This document shows, one piece after another, positions 34,811 through 42,960 of a DNA stretch of 64,000 nt (position 1 is its first letter; every line of letters begins with the position of its first letter). The DNA is taken from the NCBI RefSeq assembly GCF_900240315.1, contig NZ_OEPZ01000001.1, positions 1-64,000 of the forward strand, read 5' to 3'. The notes beneath the pieces were generated by a model. The model had not been told where the DNA came from, searched no databases, and saw nothing but the letters and a program-made list of their open reading frames with translations. Source of the DNA: Dorea phocaeensis. GTDB taxonomy: Bacteria; Bacillota; Clostridia; Lachnospirales; Lachnospiraceae. The position numbers and the translations under genes are program-made.

Positions 34811-35056
34811 CTGACAAACAATACAGAAGAAGATTGGACGGACATAGACTTGATTTTTCAGTTGGTAGACTCCGGACAAGAGCCGGTAGAAGTCGCTGGT
34901 ATGGTGCCTGATCTGCGGGCTGATCTATCAGAACTTTCTGCTGGAGAGACAAAAGAATTTGTTACAGCATGGTTTCCGGCTGTATTGGAATCCGATTTTG
35001 ATAAAGTGAAGGGATATCATATAGAAAAATTCGAGTATAGTAGCGAGGAAAAATAA
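34811..35056 (+). CDS. Small acidic protein, possible CTG start (81 aa)
   Basis: The frame is open from upstream of 34811. The best ribosome site, AAGGGGG (34801-34807), lies 3 nt before CTG ACA AAC at 34811; the next start, TTG at 34850, has no ribosome site and would remove the first 13 residues. The product is soluble, acidic, with PDLRADLSELSAGETKEFVT in the middle and AWFPAVLESDFDKVKGY after it. No family recognised. Either CTG is used or an original ATG has mutated and the gene is weakened. A terminator follows 20 bp downstream. Confidence 0.45.
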   Translation: MTNNTEEDWTDIDLIFQLVDSGQEPVEVAGMVPDLRADLSELSAGETKEFVTAWFPAVLESDFDKVKGYHIEKFEYSSEEK

Positions 35057-35076
35057 AAAAGTTATAAAATGACGAT

Positions 35077-35125
35077 AAAAGAGATATTCAGTTGAGGGGG
35101 CGCCTCAACAGGATATCTCTTTTCT
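35077..35125 (+). terminator. Long intrinsic terminator used as an intron landing site
   Basis: AAAAGAGATAT/ATATCTCTTTT (35077-35087 with 35113-35123) encloses an inner GTTGAGG/CCTCAAC stem (35091-35097 with 35103-35109). It serves the small ORF upstream. The group II intron begins 7 bp after the T-run. Confidence 0.8.
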
Positions 35126-35130
35126 GTTAC

Positions 35131-35961
35131 GTGTGTCCAGCGAAGCTGGGCCACACTTGCCGGTGCCAGTCCGGTCGCGGTAATTGCCAGTGAGCCGCGT
35201 AGCTAAACCCGGTGCGTTGCAGTAATGCAGGGTGCTAAGCGGGTGGATAAAGTAACCTTGATAAAAGGAGCGAGCAAACATGCAGACCGTAACATAAAGT
35301 GAATTCTGCCGTATCGTTAAAAAGGTCTCGAAAGAGGGTAAAGAGAAGTTGAGCCTTGCTTACATAGGCGAAAACCATGGAACGTGTGAAGAAACTGGAA
35401 AAGCAGCACGGAAGAATCTCTAGGTATATAGGAAACGGTATGTATGGAAAGTGTGGTTCGGAACTGGAGAGACCCTACCCATCACCGAAAGGTAAAGAGA
35501 AAGCGTATAAGCTTGGCGAAATCGCATTTCTGATGGGAGGGAGTCGGAGAGGAACATAGTACCGATAATGATTGTGCAAGAAAACACAGTTTATGGGAAG
35601 GTTCCTTACTTCATTCATGTTTGTAGAGAGGGTAAGAGTGAGAGAATGTCATGCAGACTAACAACTCCAAAGAAAAAGTTCGACAACTTCAAAACAAACT
35701 ATATCTGACAGCCAAGAAATGTAACAGCAGAAGATTCCATCTGCACCTTTACAAGGTGGTACAACAAGAAACACCAAAGGCGAAACAGAATGTCAAAGGT
35801 GGGATTCGTTAGAAATAGCATTTACGAAAAAGGGTTAAAGAAAATGGCTGAAGCATGACGTAATGCTGTAGAAAGAAGAATGTCGGAAAGCCGTGTGAGG
35901 GAGAACCTCATGCACGGTTTGATGAGGGGAAAGAGGGCAAATGCCCTCTAACCTACTCTAC
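35131..35961 (+). mobile_element. Group II intron with degenerate ORF
   Basis: The 5' end GTGTG (35131) fits the intron consensus GUGYG. Domain V is clear at about 35887-35920 (AAAGCCGTGTGAGGG pairing with CCTCATGCACGGTT, the catalytic AGC triad included). Domain VI follows (GAGGGC/GCCCTC hairpin at about 35933-35948, then CTAACCTACTCTAC), with the 3' end AC near 35961. At about 830 nt it is far shorter than the 2-2.5 kb of introns with an intact reverse transcriptase, and only an N-terminal RT fragment remains. The exact ends are inferred. It sits right behind a terminator hairpin, the habit of class C introns, but I cannot type it firmly. Confidence 0.8.
35651..35812 (+). pseudogene. N-terminal fragment of the intron-encoded reverse transcriptase
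   Basis: From ATG 35651 the frame reads 53 residues with KVRQLQNKLYLTAKKCNSRR followed by FHLHLYKVV, which resembles the opening helices of group II intron reverse transcriptases (KxRxLQxKLYxxAK...FxxLYDKI). It stops at 35810-35812. No RT motifs with YADD, maturase or endonuclease domain follow before domain V. The loss is a large internal deletion, so mobility would need a protein supplied in trans. Confidence 0.55.
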
Positions 35962-35984
35962 AAACCACTTATAAAATTTTCCTC

Positions 35985-36012
35985 TTGACAATCCTTTTGA
36001 ATAGTTTATAAT
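35985..36012 (+). promoter_or_regulatory. Sigma-A promoter with candidate MarR operator
   Basis: TTGACA (35985-35990), 16 bp, TATAAT (36007-36012). Directly downstream, GTGAACT is repeated at 36013-36019 and 36029-36035 around the palindrome TTTGCAAA (36021-36028). The MarR-type regulator encoded second in the operon is an obvious candidate to bind here. Confidence 0.75.
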
Positions 36013-36059
36013 GTGAACTGTTTGCAAAGTGAACTAAATGAATTAACAGGGAGAAAATT

Positions 36060-37148
36060 ATGAACAAAAGAATAAAACGGATTTTAAAAATTACGGGAAT
36101 TACCATTTTGTCGGTGATTTTGATTTTCGCAGGTGTATTCACCGGAATGTTTCACAGGGAGGTTCGTACATTGAATTCCATCGAAAAACTTGATGAACAT
36201 CCATTGTATACTATGGAATATAAGGGCGACTACGGAATGGATGAATTCTTGGAAGTGGGCGCTTGCAATGATCAGGAACTGGTGAAATTTGTAGTTGACA
36301 GATTGCTGAAAGGTCTGCCGTTAGAAATCAATATTCCGAGTCTGGGATGTTCTACATTTTTGGCGAAAAATGAAGAGTCGGATGGTTATCTGTTCGGACG
36401 AAACTTTGACTTAAATGCATCACCGGGAATGTTTGTACGAACCCAGCCGGAAGATGGGTATGCATCGATCTCTATGGTGAACCTTGGATTCATTGGCTAT
36501 GGTGAAGAGAAGCTTCCGGACAATATGAAGGATGCACTTCTGACATTGGCGGCTCCGTATGCACCGTTAGATGGAATGAATGAGAGAGGTCTTTGTGTAG
36601 GTGTGCTTTTGATCGACACAGAGCCTACCAATCAGCAGACAGAGAAGGTAGACATTACCACAACAACAGCGATTCGAATGCTCTTAGACCAGGCGGCGAC
36701 GGTGGAGGAAGCGGTAGAACTTTTGAAGCAGTATGACATGCATTCCAGTGCCAACAGCTGCTATCATTTCCAGATTGCGGATGCATCCGGGAATTCTGTA
36801 GTGGTTGAGTATATTGATAACGAGATGAAGGTGGTAAGATCAGAGGAATCCTATCAGGCAGCAACCAACTTTTTGCTGACGCCAGGGGATTATGATTTTG
36901 GAAAAGGGCAGGATCGCTACGCCATTTTAATGGATACATTGGAAGAACAGAACGGTATCGTAAATTCCGAGGAGGCAATGGATCTTCTTCAGGCAGCTTC
37001 GCAGGATCCGCACAGAACGGACGATGGTGATATCAGTGCAACACAGTGGTCTGTGGTCTATGATATGGAGACATTATCTGCTACAATATGTATGGGACAG
37101 GATTATGAGAATACATACATATACTCTGTCGAAGAACCAGAAAAGTAA
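36060..37148 (+). CDS. Membrane-anchored linear amide C-N hydrolase (choloylglycine hydrolase-like Ntn family)
   Basis: The 362-residue protein has an N-terminal membrane helix (about 10-30, TGITILSVILIFAGVFTG). The hydrolase domain begins near C97 in SLGCSTFLAKN, which aligns with the nucleophile cysteine of penicillin V acylase, bile salt hydrolase and acyl-homoserine lactone acylases; GRNFDLN and NERGLCVGVL are further conserved parts. In classic bile salt hydrolases the cysteine is residue 2, so this one needs cleavage between G96 and C97 or is an outward-facing variant. Substrate cannot be predicted. It is first in an operon with MarR and DegV genes. Confidence 0.8.
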   Translation: MNKRIKRILKITGITILSVILIFAGVFTGMFHREVRTLNSIEKLDEHPLYTMEYKGDYGMDEFLEVGACNDQELVKFVVDRLLKGLPLEINIPSLGCSTFLAKNEESDGYLFGRNFDLNASPGMFVRTQPEDGYASISMVNLGFIGYGEEKLPDNMKDALLTLAAPYAPLDGMNERGLCVGVLLIDTEPTNQQTEKVDITTTTAIRMLLDQAATVEEAVELLKQYDMHSSANSCYHFQIADASGNSVVVEYIDNEMKVVRSEESYQAATNFLLTPGDYDFGKGQDRYAILMDTLEEQNGIVNSEEAMDLLQAASQDPHRTDDGDISATQWSVVYDMETLSATICMGQDYENTYIYSVEEPEK

Positions 37149-37168
37149 ATGTTTTTGAGGGATGATAT

Positions 37169-37597
37169 ATGAACGAATTGAATGAGCAGATTTTAGACGC
37201 ATGGATCCAGTTGACAACCGCAATTAATAATGAACGTATTGTATCAGAGATGCCGTTAAACGAGGCGCTGATCTGCCGGATGCTCTATCATAATAAGGAG
37301 AGAAATATTACAGCAACGGATTTGTGTGGATGGACGAAGATGCAGAAATCACAGATGAACCGCACGCTAATCAGTATGGAGCAAAAGGGCTGGATTCACA
37401 GACAGCGTTCAGAAAAGGACAAGAGACAGATTTTTATCGCGCTGAATGAGGATAAGATGATTTTATACCGGGAACAGCACGAGCATATTTTGAGTATTGT
37501 AAATAAGCTGGTAGATCGAATTGGAGAGGAAAATGCCAATCAGGCGTTAAAGCTTTTCAATTTGATTGCACAGATTGCAGGAGAGGAGATCGTATGA
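37169..37597 (+). CDS. MarR-family transcriptional regulator
   Basis: The 142-residue winged-helix protein shows the MarR pattern: NEALICRMLYHNKERNITATD (first helices), TKMQKSQMNRTLISMEQKGW (recognition helix) and RQRSEKDKRQIFIALNE (wing with the conserved Asp-Lys-Arg). MarR dimers usually repress their own operon and release DNA on binding a small aromatic or lipid-like ligand. GAGGGATG precedes the ATG. It overlaps the next gene by 4 nt, so the repressor and the DegV protein are translationally coupled. Confidence 0.92.
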   Translation: MNELNEQILDAWIQLTTAINNERIVSEMPLNEALICRMLYHNKERNITATDLCGWTKMQKSQMNRTLISMEQKGWIHRQRSEKDKRQIFIALNEDKMILYREQHEHILSIVNKLVDRIGEENANQALKLFNLIAQIAGEEIV

Positions 37598-38430
37598 TTC
37601 GAGTATTGGTAGATTCGGCAGCAGATTTTTCCCAGGAGGAAATTAAGGAGAGAGGATTATATCTGGTGCCATTACAGGTAAACTTTGAGGAAGAGCAGTA
37701 TTTGGATGGAGTGAATCTAAAACGGGATAAATTTTATCAGAAATTAACGTCCGGGAAAGTATTTCCTAAGACATCCCAGCCATCCCCGCAGGAGTTTTTA
37801 AATGTTTTTGAGGAAGTTAAGAAAAATGGGGATGAACTGATCTGTATCCTGTTGTCCTCTGCATTAAGCGGCACATATCAGAGTGCACTTTTGGCACGTA
37901 ATATGGTGGAATATGAAAAGATTTATTTGGTGGATTCCTTAAGTGCGGTTGTGGCGGTTCAGATGCTGTGTGACACAGCGCTTAAGCGGATCGCACAGGG
38001 GAAGACGGCAGAAGAGATTGTAGAGGAGCTGGAAGAAGTAAAGGGAAGAACCAGGATTTTTGCGGCTCTGGATACACTGGAGTATCTGGCTATGGGCGGA
38101 AGAATCAGTAAGGCCGCCGCGGCGATCGGAGAGATGGCGAATATTAAGCCTGTCATTACGGTAAACAAAGAAGGAAAGGTTGATGTGATCGGCAAAGGGC
38201 TTGGCATAAATCGAACGCTGGGATTTTTGCAGAAAAAGGTGGAAGAAGCACAGATTGATGAGCAGTACCCAATCTATTCTCTGTTTTCTTACGGAGAAGA
38301 AAACTGTGGGAAGCTGGAACAGCGGCTGGAGAAGAAAGGATATCAGATTCAGGCACGGCGTCAGATCGGTCCTGCAATCGGAACGCATATTGGTCCGGAA
38401 GCATTTGGAATATGCTTCTGTGAAAAATAG
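37594..38430 (+). CDS. DegV family fatty-acid-binding protein
   Basis: The 278-residue protein matches DegV/FakB: VDSAADFSQEE at the start, KTSQPSPQEF (ligand-contact loop), ILLSSALSGTYQSA and the C-terminal GPAIGTHIGPEAFG. These proteins bind a fatty acid and present it to the FakA kinase, feeding exogenous fatty acids into phospholipid. Together with an amide hydrolase that could liberate fatty acid or bile/amino moieties and a MarR regulator, it suggests a lipid-responsive operon; that link is inferred. Confidence 0.93.
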   Translation: MIRVLVDSAADFSQEEIKERGLYLVPLQVNFEEEQYLDGVNLKRDKFYQKLTSGKVFPKTSQPSPQEFLNVFEEVKKNGDELICILLSSALSGTYQSALLARNMVEYEKIYLVDSLSAVVAVQMLCDTALKRIAQGKTAEEIVEELEEVKGRTRIFAALDTLEYLAMGGRISKAAAAIGEMANIKPVITVNKEGKVDVIGKGLGINRTLGFLQKKVEEAQIDEQYPIYSLFSYGEENCGKLEQRLEKKGYQIQARRQIGPAIGTHIGPEAFGICFCEK

Positions 38431-38448
38431 AAAGAATGAAAATAGACA

Positions 38449-38500
38449 AAAGGATCCTTCCGGGAGCATCTCAATTGACTCCCTGGAGGGTTCTTTTCTC
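38449..38500 (+). terminator. Intrinsic terminator of the hydrolase-MarR-DegV operon
   Basis: CCTTCCGGGAG pairs with CTCCCTGGAGG (about 38457-38467 with 38480-38490, one mismatch), followed by GTTCTTTTCTCTTTT. Confidence 0.6.
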
Positions 38501-38592
38501 TTTTAAATGACTTGAATTGAAAAAACAGCCGCTGTATAATACCCTATATAGTATTTTGAGAAAGAAAGCAGTCTATATAGTGAGGATAAGGT

Positions 38593-40188
38593 ATGTTTTG
38601 TAGACAGTGTGGAACGGAAAATAAGGATGATGTAAAATTTTGCAAAAAATGCGGGGCGGAATTTTTGCAGGATCCTGTGAGCAAAGGCGGATTCTGGGAA
38701 GCAGAAGGAAACGAAGATAGAAGGAATGAGAAAGCTGTTGGAAAGAAGAATAAGGGCAGCTGGAGCGGCCGTAGATGGGTTGTGATCACGGCGGCTTTTC
38801 TTATTATGGGACTTTGTGCGGCGTCTTCTTTTACCTTGATGGCACACAAGGAGAAGAGAGATTATAAGAAATATATTGCGCAGGCTGAGAAGTATCTGGA
38901 AGATCTGGATTATGAAAATGCGGAAGCGGCGTATTTAAGGGCTGTGAAAGTGGCGCCGAAAGAACAGGAGCCTTATGAGAAGCTGGCATGGATTTATGAA
39001 GAGCAGGAAGAGTATGAGAAGGCGGAGGAAATCCTGGCAGAAGGAGAAAGTCAAAAAGATCCTTCCAAGCAAAGAGAAGAGGTTGGAGAAGAGAGTCAGA
39101 CCGCAGATCAAAATGCAGAAGAAAACGATAAGAAGCCGGAAAAAGATCCGGATAAAAACGGACAGAAAGATCCGGAGAAGCAAGAAGGCGAGGATGGGAA
39201 AACCAATAGTAAAAAAGCTTATACCTGGGCAGTAGAGCCCAAAATAGAGGCGGATGATATTTATTATCTGAAAGATGAAAATATGAAAGATTACTCCTGG
39301 AATGCGTTAAACAGGCAGATGAATACGTCCTATGCAGTCCTAAAGAGAAAGGATGCTTATGGAATTATCGGAATGGATGGAAAGCTGGCGGCGGAAGTAA
39401 AGTACCAAGGCGTGGGCTGTATTTGGAAATATTATGAATTAGAGACGAAGGAGCCGGTGTATGAGCCAGAGTATGATACTGAGATGTCGGATTATTATTT
39501 TGTGGAAGAGGACAAGAAGGTAAAGCCGGCAGTTGCAGTCTTTGGAGATGCCCAGCTTTATCGGGGGGGATTTTATTACTGTGACGGACTTCATAATGTA
39601 GCCGAAGCAGCAGAAGCCATCTCAATGGGGATGGAGTATCAGAAGAAGCCGGAAGCGGTGATTCCTGTGAAGCGTTCGGAGGAATTGTATAATGGGGATC
39701 AGAATGATCGCCAGTGGTACGAGGAACTGAAAAGTAAATATGCGCTCTGTGATCCGGAAGGGGAGCTGCTGACAGATTTTATTTATGAAGAATGTGGAGT
39801 GGCTTCCGAAGGAGTGGCTGCGGCAAAGAAGGATGGAAAATGGGGCTATATTGACGAGAAAGGAAAGACGGTGATTCCGTTTGAATACGATGCTTCCTGT
39901 ACTTACGAATCTTACGTGTTCAGTTATGACACCGTAAGTAAGCCGGAAGAAGAGGAGTTCTGTTACGCGGCTTCGGATGGATATGTGCCACTTTGCAAAA
40001 AGGGAAAATGGGAACTTCGGGACACTTCCGGAAAAGTCGTGATTTCGGCAGGCGTATTCGAAGAGATTCGTCCGGTGCACGACGGAAAATGCTGGGTAAA
40101 GAAGGATGGAAAATGGGGAGTGATCCGTCTAAAGGAGAAAGAGGACAATGAGAGAACAGATTCTGACAATCATAGATACAAACGGTAA
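38593..40188 (+). CDS. Zinc-ribbon, TPR and WG-repeat membrane protein
   Basis: The 531-residue protein opens with a double-CxxC zinc ribbon (FCRQCGTENKDDVKFCKKCG, residues 2-21), then a linker, one membrane helix (about 58-80), two TPR-like helices pairs (about 93-155), a Lys/Glu/Asp-rich spacer and a C-terminal series of WG repeats (GKWGYIDEKGKTVIPFEYD, GKWELRDTSGKVVI, GKWGVIR). The zinc ribbon is cytosolic and the WG array external. Function unknown; such proteins accompany FHA/kinase clusters in clostridia. Its end overlaps the start of the FHA-ABC gene by 41 nt, a tight coupling. Confidence 0.8.
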   Translation: MFCRQCGTENKDDVKFCKKCGAEFLQDPVSKGGFWEAEGNEDRRNEKAVGKKNKGSWSGRRWVVITAAFLIMGLCAASSFTLMAHKEKRDYKKYIAQAEKYLEDLDYENAEAAYLRAVKVAPKEQEPYEKLAWIYEEQEEYEKAEEILAEGESQKDPSKQREEVGEESQTADQNAEENDKKPEKDPDKNGQKDPEKQEGEDGKTNSKKAYTWAVEPKIEADDIYYLKDENMKDYSWNALNRQMNTSYAVLKRKDAYGIIGMDGKLAAEVKYQGVGCIWKYYELETKEPVYEPEYDTEMSDYYFVEEDKKVKPAVAVFGDAQLYRGGFYYCDGLHNVAEAAEAISMGMEYQKKPEAVIPVKRSEELYNGDQNDRQWYEELKSKYALCDPEGELLTDFIYEECGVASEGVAAAKKDGKWGYIDEKGKTVIPFEYDASCTYESYVFSYDTVSKPEEEEFCYAASDGYVPLCKKGKWELRDTSGKVVISAGVFEEIRPVHDGKCWVKKDGKWGVIRLKEKEDNERTDSDNHRYKR

Positions 40189-42457
40189 ATTAAGTGAGAT
40201 CTCACTTGGACAATATCAAAAGCAGAAGCTGGTATTGGGAAGAGATGAATCCATCTGCGACGTTGTGATGACGGACGCGATTGTTTCCAAGATTCAGGGG
40301 ACAATGCTGTTAGAGAATGGACGGCTGATGTATCAGGATGAAGACAGCAGGAACGGAACCTTTCTAGGATTGGGAAGCGGAAGACGACTTCTAGCGAAAC
40401 AAGATGGTATGGTGGAAGTATATGATAAGGATATTCTCTGTATCGGTAATTTACAACAGTCGCGGAACCGGGTTTTGCTTCTGTATTCGGTTAGTGAAAA
40501 GCGGGAAGTGTGGAAATGGAAGCCTTTGAGCAGAGAAGTTATAACGATTGGAAGGGATTCTTCTAATGATATCTGTCTTCCGGGACCGGGAATTTCCCGT
40601 GTGCATTGCAGAATCGGCAGGATACAGGGCACTTGTGTACTGGAAGATTCCGGCAGTGTGAATGGAGTATTAGTAAACGGAGAGCGGGTAACGGGAAGAA
40701 GAAAACTTCAGGATAAGGATGTAATTCAGATTCTAGGCTTCCAGCTTCTGTTCTGTCAAAATGGAATCTATTATAAAACAGCGCCCGAAGGAATCTCTCT
40801 TCAGGTACGTGATGTCACGAAGGAAGTCGGAAAGGGATCAAAGAAAAAGCGCATCTTAAATCATGTAAGCTGTGAGATTGAGGGAAATGAATTTGTGGCA
40901 ATCATTGGAGGATCCGGTGCGGGAAAGACGACGCTGATGAATGCGATCAGCGGATTTGAACCGGATTTTGCGGGCAAGGTATATTGTAATGGTACAGATC
41001 TGGTGGAACACTTTCAGATGTTAAAGAATATGATCGGATTTGTACCGCAGCAGGATATTATTTATGAAAATCTGACGCTTAAGAAGATGCTATATTACGC
41101 AGCCAAAATCCGAATGCCGAAGGATACCAGGGCGTCGGAGATTGAGAAACGGATTTTGGAGGTTCTTCAGATGGTAGATCTGGTGGAGCATCAGAAGACT
41201 TATATCCGTAAGCTGTCGGGAGGGCAGAAGAAGCGTGCCAGTATTGCAGTGGAACTTTTAGCCGATCCGAAGTTATTCTTCTTGGATGAACCTACATCCG
41301 GTCTGGATCCGGGAACGGAGAAAAACTTGATGATCAGTTTGAAAAAGCTTGCAAGGCAGCAGAATAAGACGATTATCATGGTTACCCATACAACGGCAAA
41401 TCTTCATTTGTGTGATAAGATCATCTTCATGGGACCAGGAGGAAGGCTTTGTTTTTGCGGAAATGTGGAGGAAGCAAAGGCTTTTTATCAGACGGATGAT
41501 CTGGTGAATATTTATAATATGATTGCGGAGGATCCGGAAGCCTGCGAGAGAAAGTATCGAAATGCCAGACAGCGGGAAAAGAATTCAGGTACGGCAGGAG
41601 AGAGAAAGCCAATTCCGGTGAAACGATCCAAAAACGCGAGATTTCAGCAGTTCCTTGTGCTGGCACAGCGTTACGGGGAGCTGATGTTCCACGATACGCA
41701 GCGGTTACTGGTGTTATTACTGCAGCCATGTTTGATTGCAGCCCTTTTGTATGTAGTGGCAGATAAGGATATCTTTAAGATCTATGAAAGTACCAAGTCG
41801 ATGTTGTTTGCTCTTAGCTGTTCGGGAATCTGGATTGGTCTGTTTAATTCGATTCAGGAGATCTGTAAGGAGCGGACGATTGTAAAAAGGGAGTACATGG
41901 CAAACCTGCGGCTTCCGGGGTATGTTATGTCTAAGTTTGTATTTCAGTTCGCACTTGGCGGAATTCAGGCGGCGGCGCTTACGATGATTTTCTTAGGCTT
42001 GATTGGTAAGAAACGGGCGGGAATTTTCTTCAACAATTTTACAATGGAGATGTTCCTTACGGTATGGCTGACCGTTTTGGCGGCGATTGCACTTGGTTTT
42101 GTACTGTCGGCGATGGTGCGAAGCGGGGATAAGGCAATGGCGGCAGCCCCCTTTGTGCTGATTATTCAGCTTTTGTTCTCTGGAATTCTCTTCCAGTTAA
42201 AAGGAGCAGGGAAACTGATTTCTTATTTTACAGTTAGCAGATGGTCTGTGGAAGCGCTTGGAAGTATTGCTAAGCTGAATCGGCTGGATTTGAAACTTCA
42301 AAAAGATTATCCGATGCTGGAACATGAGGCGGAAGCTTTCTTTAAGGCGGCGAAGGGTCACGTAGTGCAGTGCTGGGGAATCTTACTTCTGATGACGGTG
42401 GTATGTCTGGTGGTGAGTATGATTTCCCTGCGGAGAATTGCAAAGGACAGGCGATAG
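40148..42457 (+). CDS. FHA-FHA-ABC exporter (ABCG-type, Rv1747-like)
   Basis: The 769-residue protein has two FHA domains (about 25-85 with LGRDES and SRNGTF; about 135-190 with IGRDSSNDI, ISRVHC and NGVLVNG), an ATPase domain (Walker A GGSGAGKTT near 253, signature LSGGQKKRA, LDEPTSGLD) and six membrane helices (about 520-765) of the ABC-2 type. In the first FHA the conserved His is replaced (SKIQG). Mycobacterial Rv1747 has the same order and is controlled by phosphorylation by the adjacent kinase PknF. A kinase gene is two genes downstream here. Substrate unknown; lipids or glycans are typical for the ABCG fold. Confidence 0.9.
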   Translation: MREQILTIIDTNGKLSEISLGQYQKQKLVLGRDESICDVVMTDAIVSKIQGTMLLENGRLMYQDEDSRNGTFLGLGSGRRLLAKQDGMVEVYDKDILCIGNLQQSRNRVLLLYSVSEKREVWKWKPLSREVITIGRDSSNDICLPGPGISRVHCRIGRIQGTCVLEDSGSVNGVLVNGERVTGRRKLQDKDVIQILGFQLLFCQNGIYYKTAPEGISLQVRDVTKEVGKGSKKKRILNHVSCEIEGNEFVAIIGGSGAGKTTLMNAISGFEPDFAGKVYCNGTDLVEHFQMLKNMIGFVPQQDIIYENLTLKKMLYYAAKIRMPKDTRASEIEKRILEVLQMVDLVEHQKTYIRKLSGGQKKRASIAVELLADPKLFFLDEPTSGLDPGTEKNLMISLKKLARQQNKTIIMVTHTTANLHLCDKIIFMGPGGRLCFCGNVEEAKAFYQTDDLVNIYNMIAEDPEACERKYRNARQREKNSGTAGERKPIPVKRSKNARFQQFLVLAQRYGELMFHDTQRLLVLLLQPCLIAALLYVVADKDIFKIYESTKSMLFALSCSGIWIGLFNSIQEICKERTIVKREYMANLRLPGYVMSKFVFQFALGGIQAAALTMIFLGLIGKKRAGIFFNNFTMEMFLTVWLTVLAAIALGFVLSAMVRSGDKAMAAAPFVLIIQLLFSGILFQLKGAGKLISYFTVSRWSVEALGSIAKLNRLDLKLQKDYPMLEHEAEAFFKAAKGHVVQCWGILLLMTVVCLVVSMISLRRIAKDRR

Positions 42458-42469
42458 GAGGAAGAAGAT

Positions 42470-42940
42470 ATGCGCGATTATTTGAACGGCTGGACGGCGG
42501 AAACGGCGAAGATGATTCCGCCGATAGAAAGAACAAAAGGACAGAAGCCTGCGGTTAAGATTCGGGAATATATTCCACCCATTGCGAAGCAGGAAGAGGC
42601 GGCGTATGAAGAGGAAGCAACCGTATTTTTAAGCCGTTCGCCGAAAGTATCGCTTCGGCTTAGACGGGAAAAGACGGGGGAAGAGATAGAAGTAGGAACG
42701 GACTCCTTTCTTCTGGGAAAAGGAACGGACTGTAATTATGTGATTCAGGGAAATGTTTCTGTCAGCAGACATCATGCAAAGATCTGGAAGGAAGAAGATT
42801 TCTATGTTTTACAAGATCTCAATTCTTTAAATCATACATTCGTAAATGGGAATGAGATTTCGGAAGCGGTAAAGCTGGAGAATGGAACAAGAATTCTGCT
42901 TGCAGATGAAGCGTTTGAAGCATTATTGGAAGTAGAATAA
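42470..42940 (+). CDS. FHA-domain protein (156 aa)
   Basis: A disordered N-terminal half with several Thr residues (possible phosphorylation sites; TAETAKMIPPIERTKG) is followed by an FHA domain from about 65: LLGKGTDCNY, VSRHHAKIW and LNHTFVNGNEI contain the phosphothreonine-binding Arg, Ser and Asn/His residues. It is a small adaptor likely to bind the kinase or the exporter in phosphorylated form. It starts 12 bp after the exporter gene behind GGAGGAAG and 20 bp before the kinase gene. Confidence 0.88.
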   Translation: MRDYLNGWTAETAKMIPPIERTKGQKPAVKIREYIPPIAKQEEAAYEEEATVFLSRSPKVSLRLRREKTGEEIEVGTDSFLLGKGTDCNYVIQGNVSVSRHHAKIWKEEDFYVLQDLNSLNHTFVNGNEISEAVKLENGTRILLADEAFEALLEVE

Positions 42941-42960
42941 CAAAGATAAGGGAACAGAAG

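Noticed and set aside
35377..35559. 60-codon frame (MERVKK...) inside the group II intron
   Set aside because: It lies in the structural RNA of domains I-III, has no ribosome site and no similarity to intron-encoded proteins; it is a chance frame.
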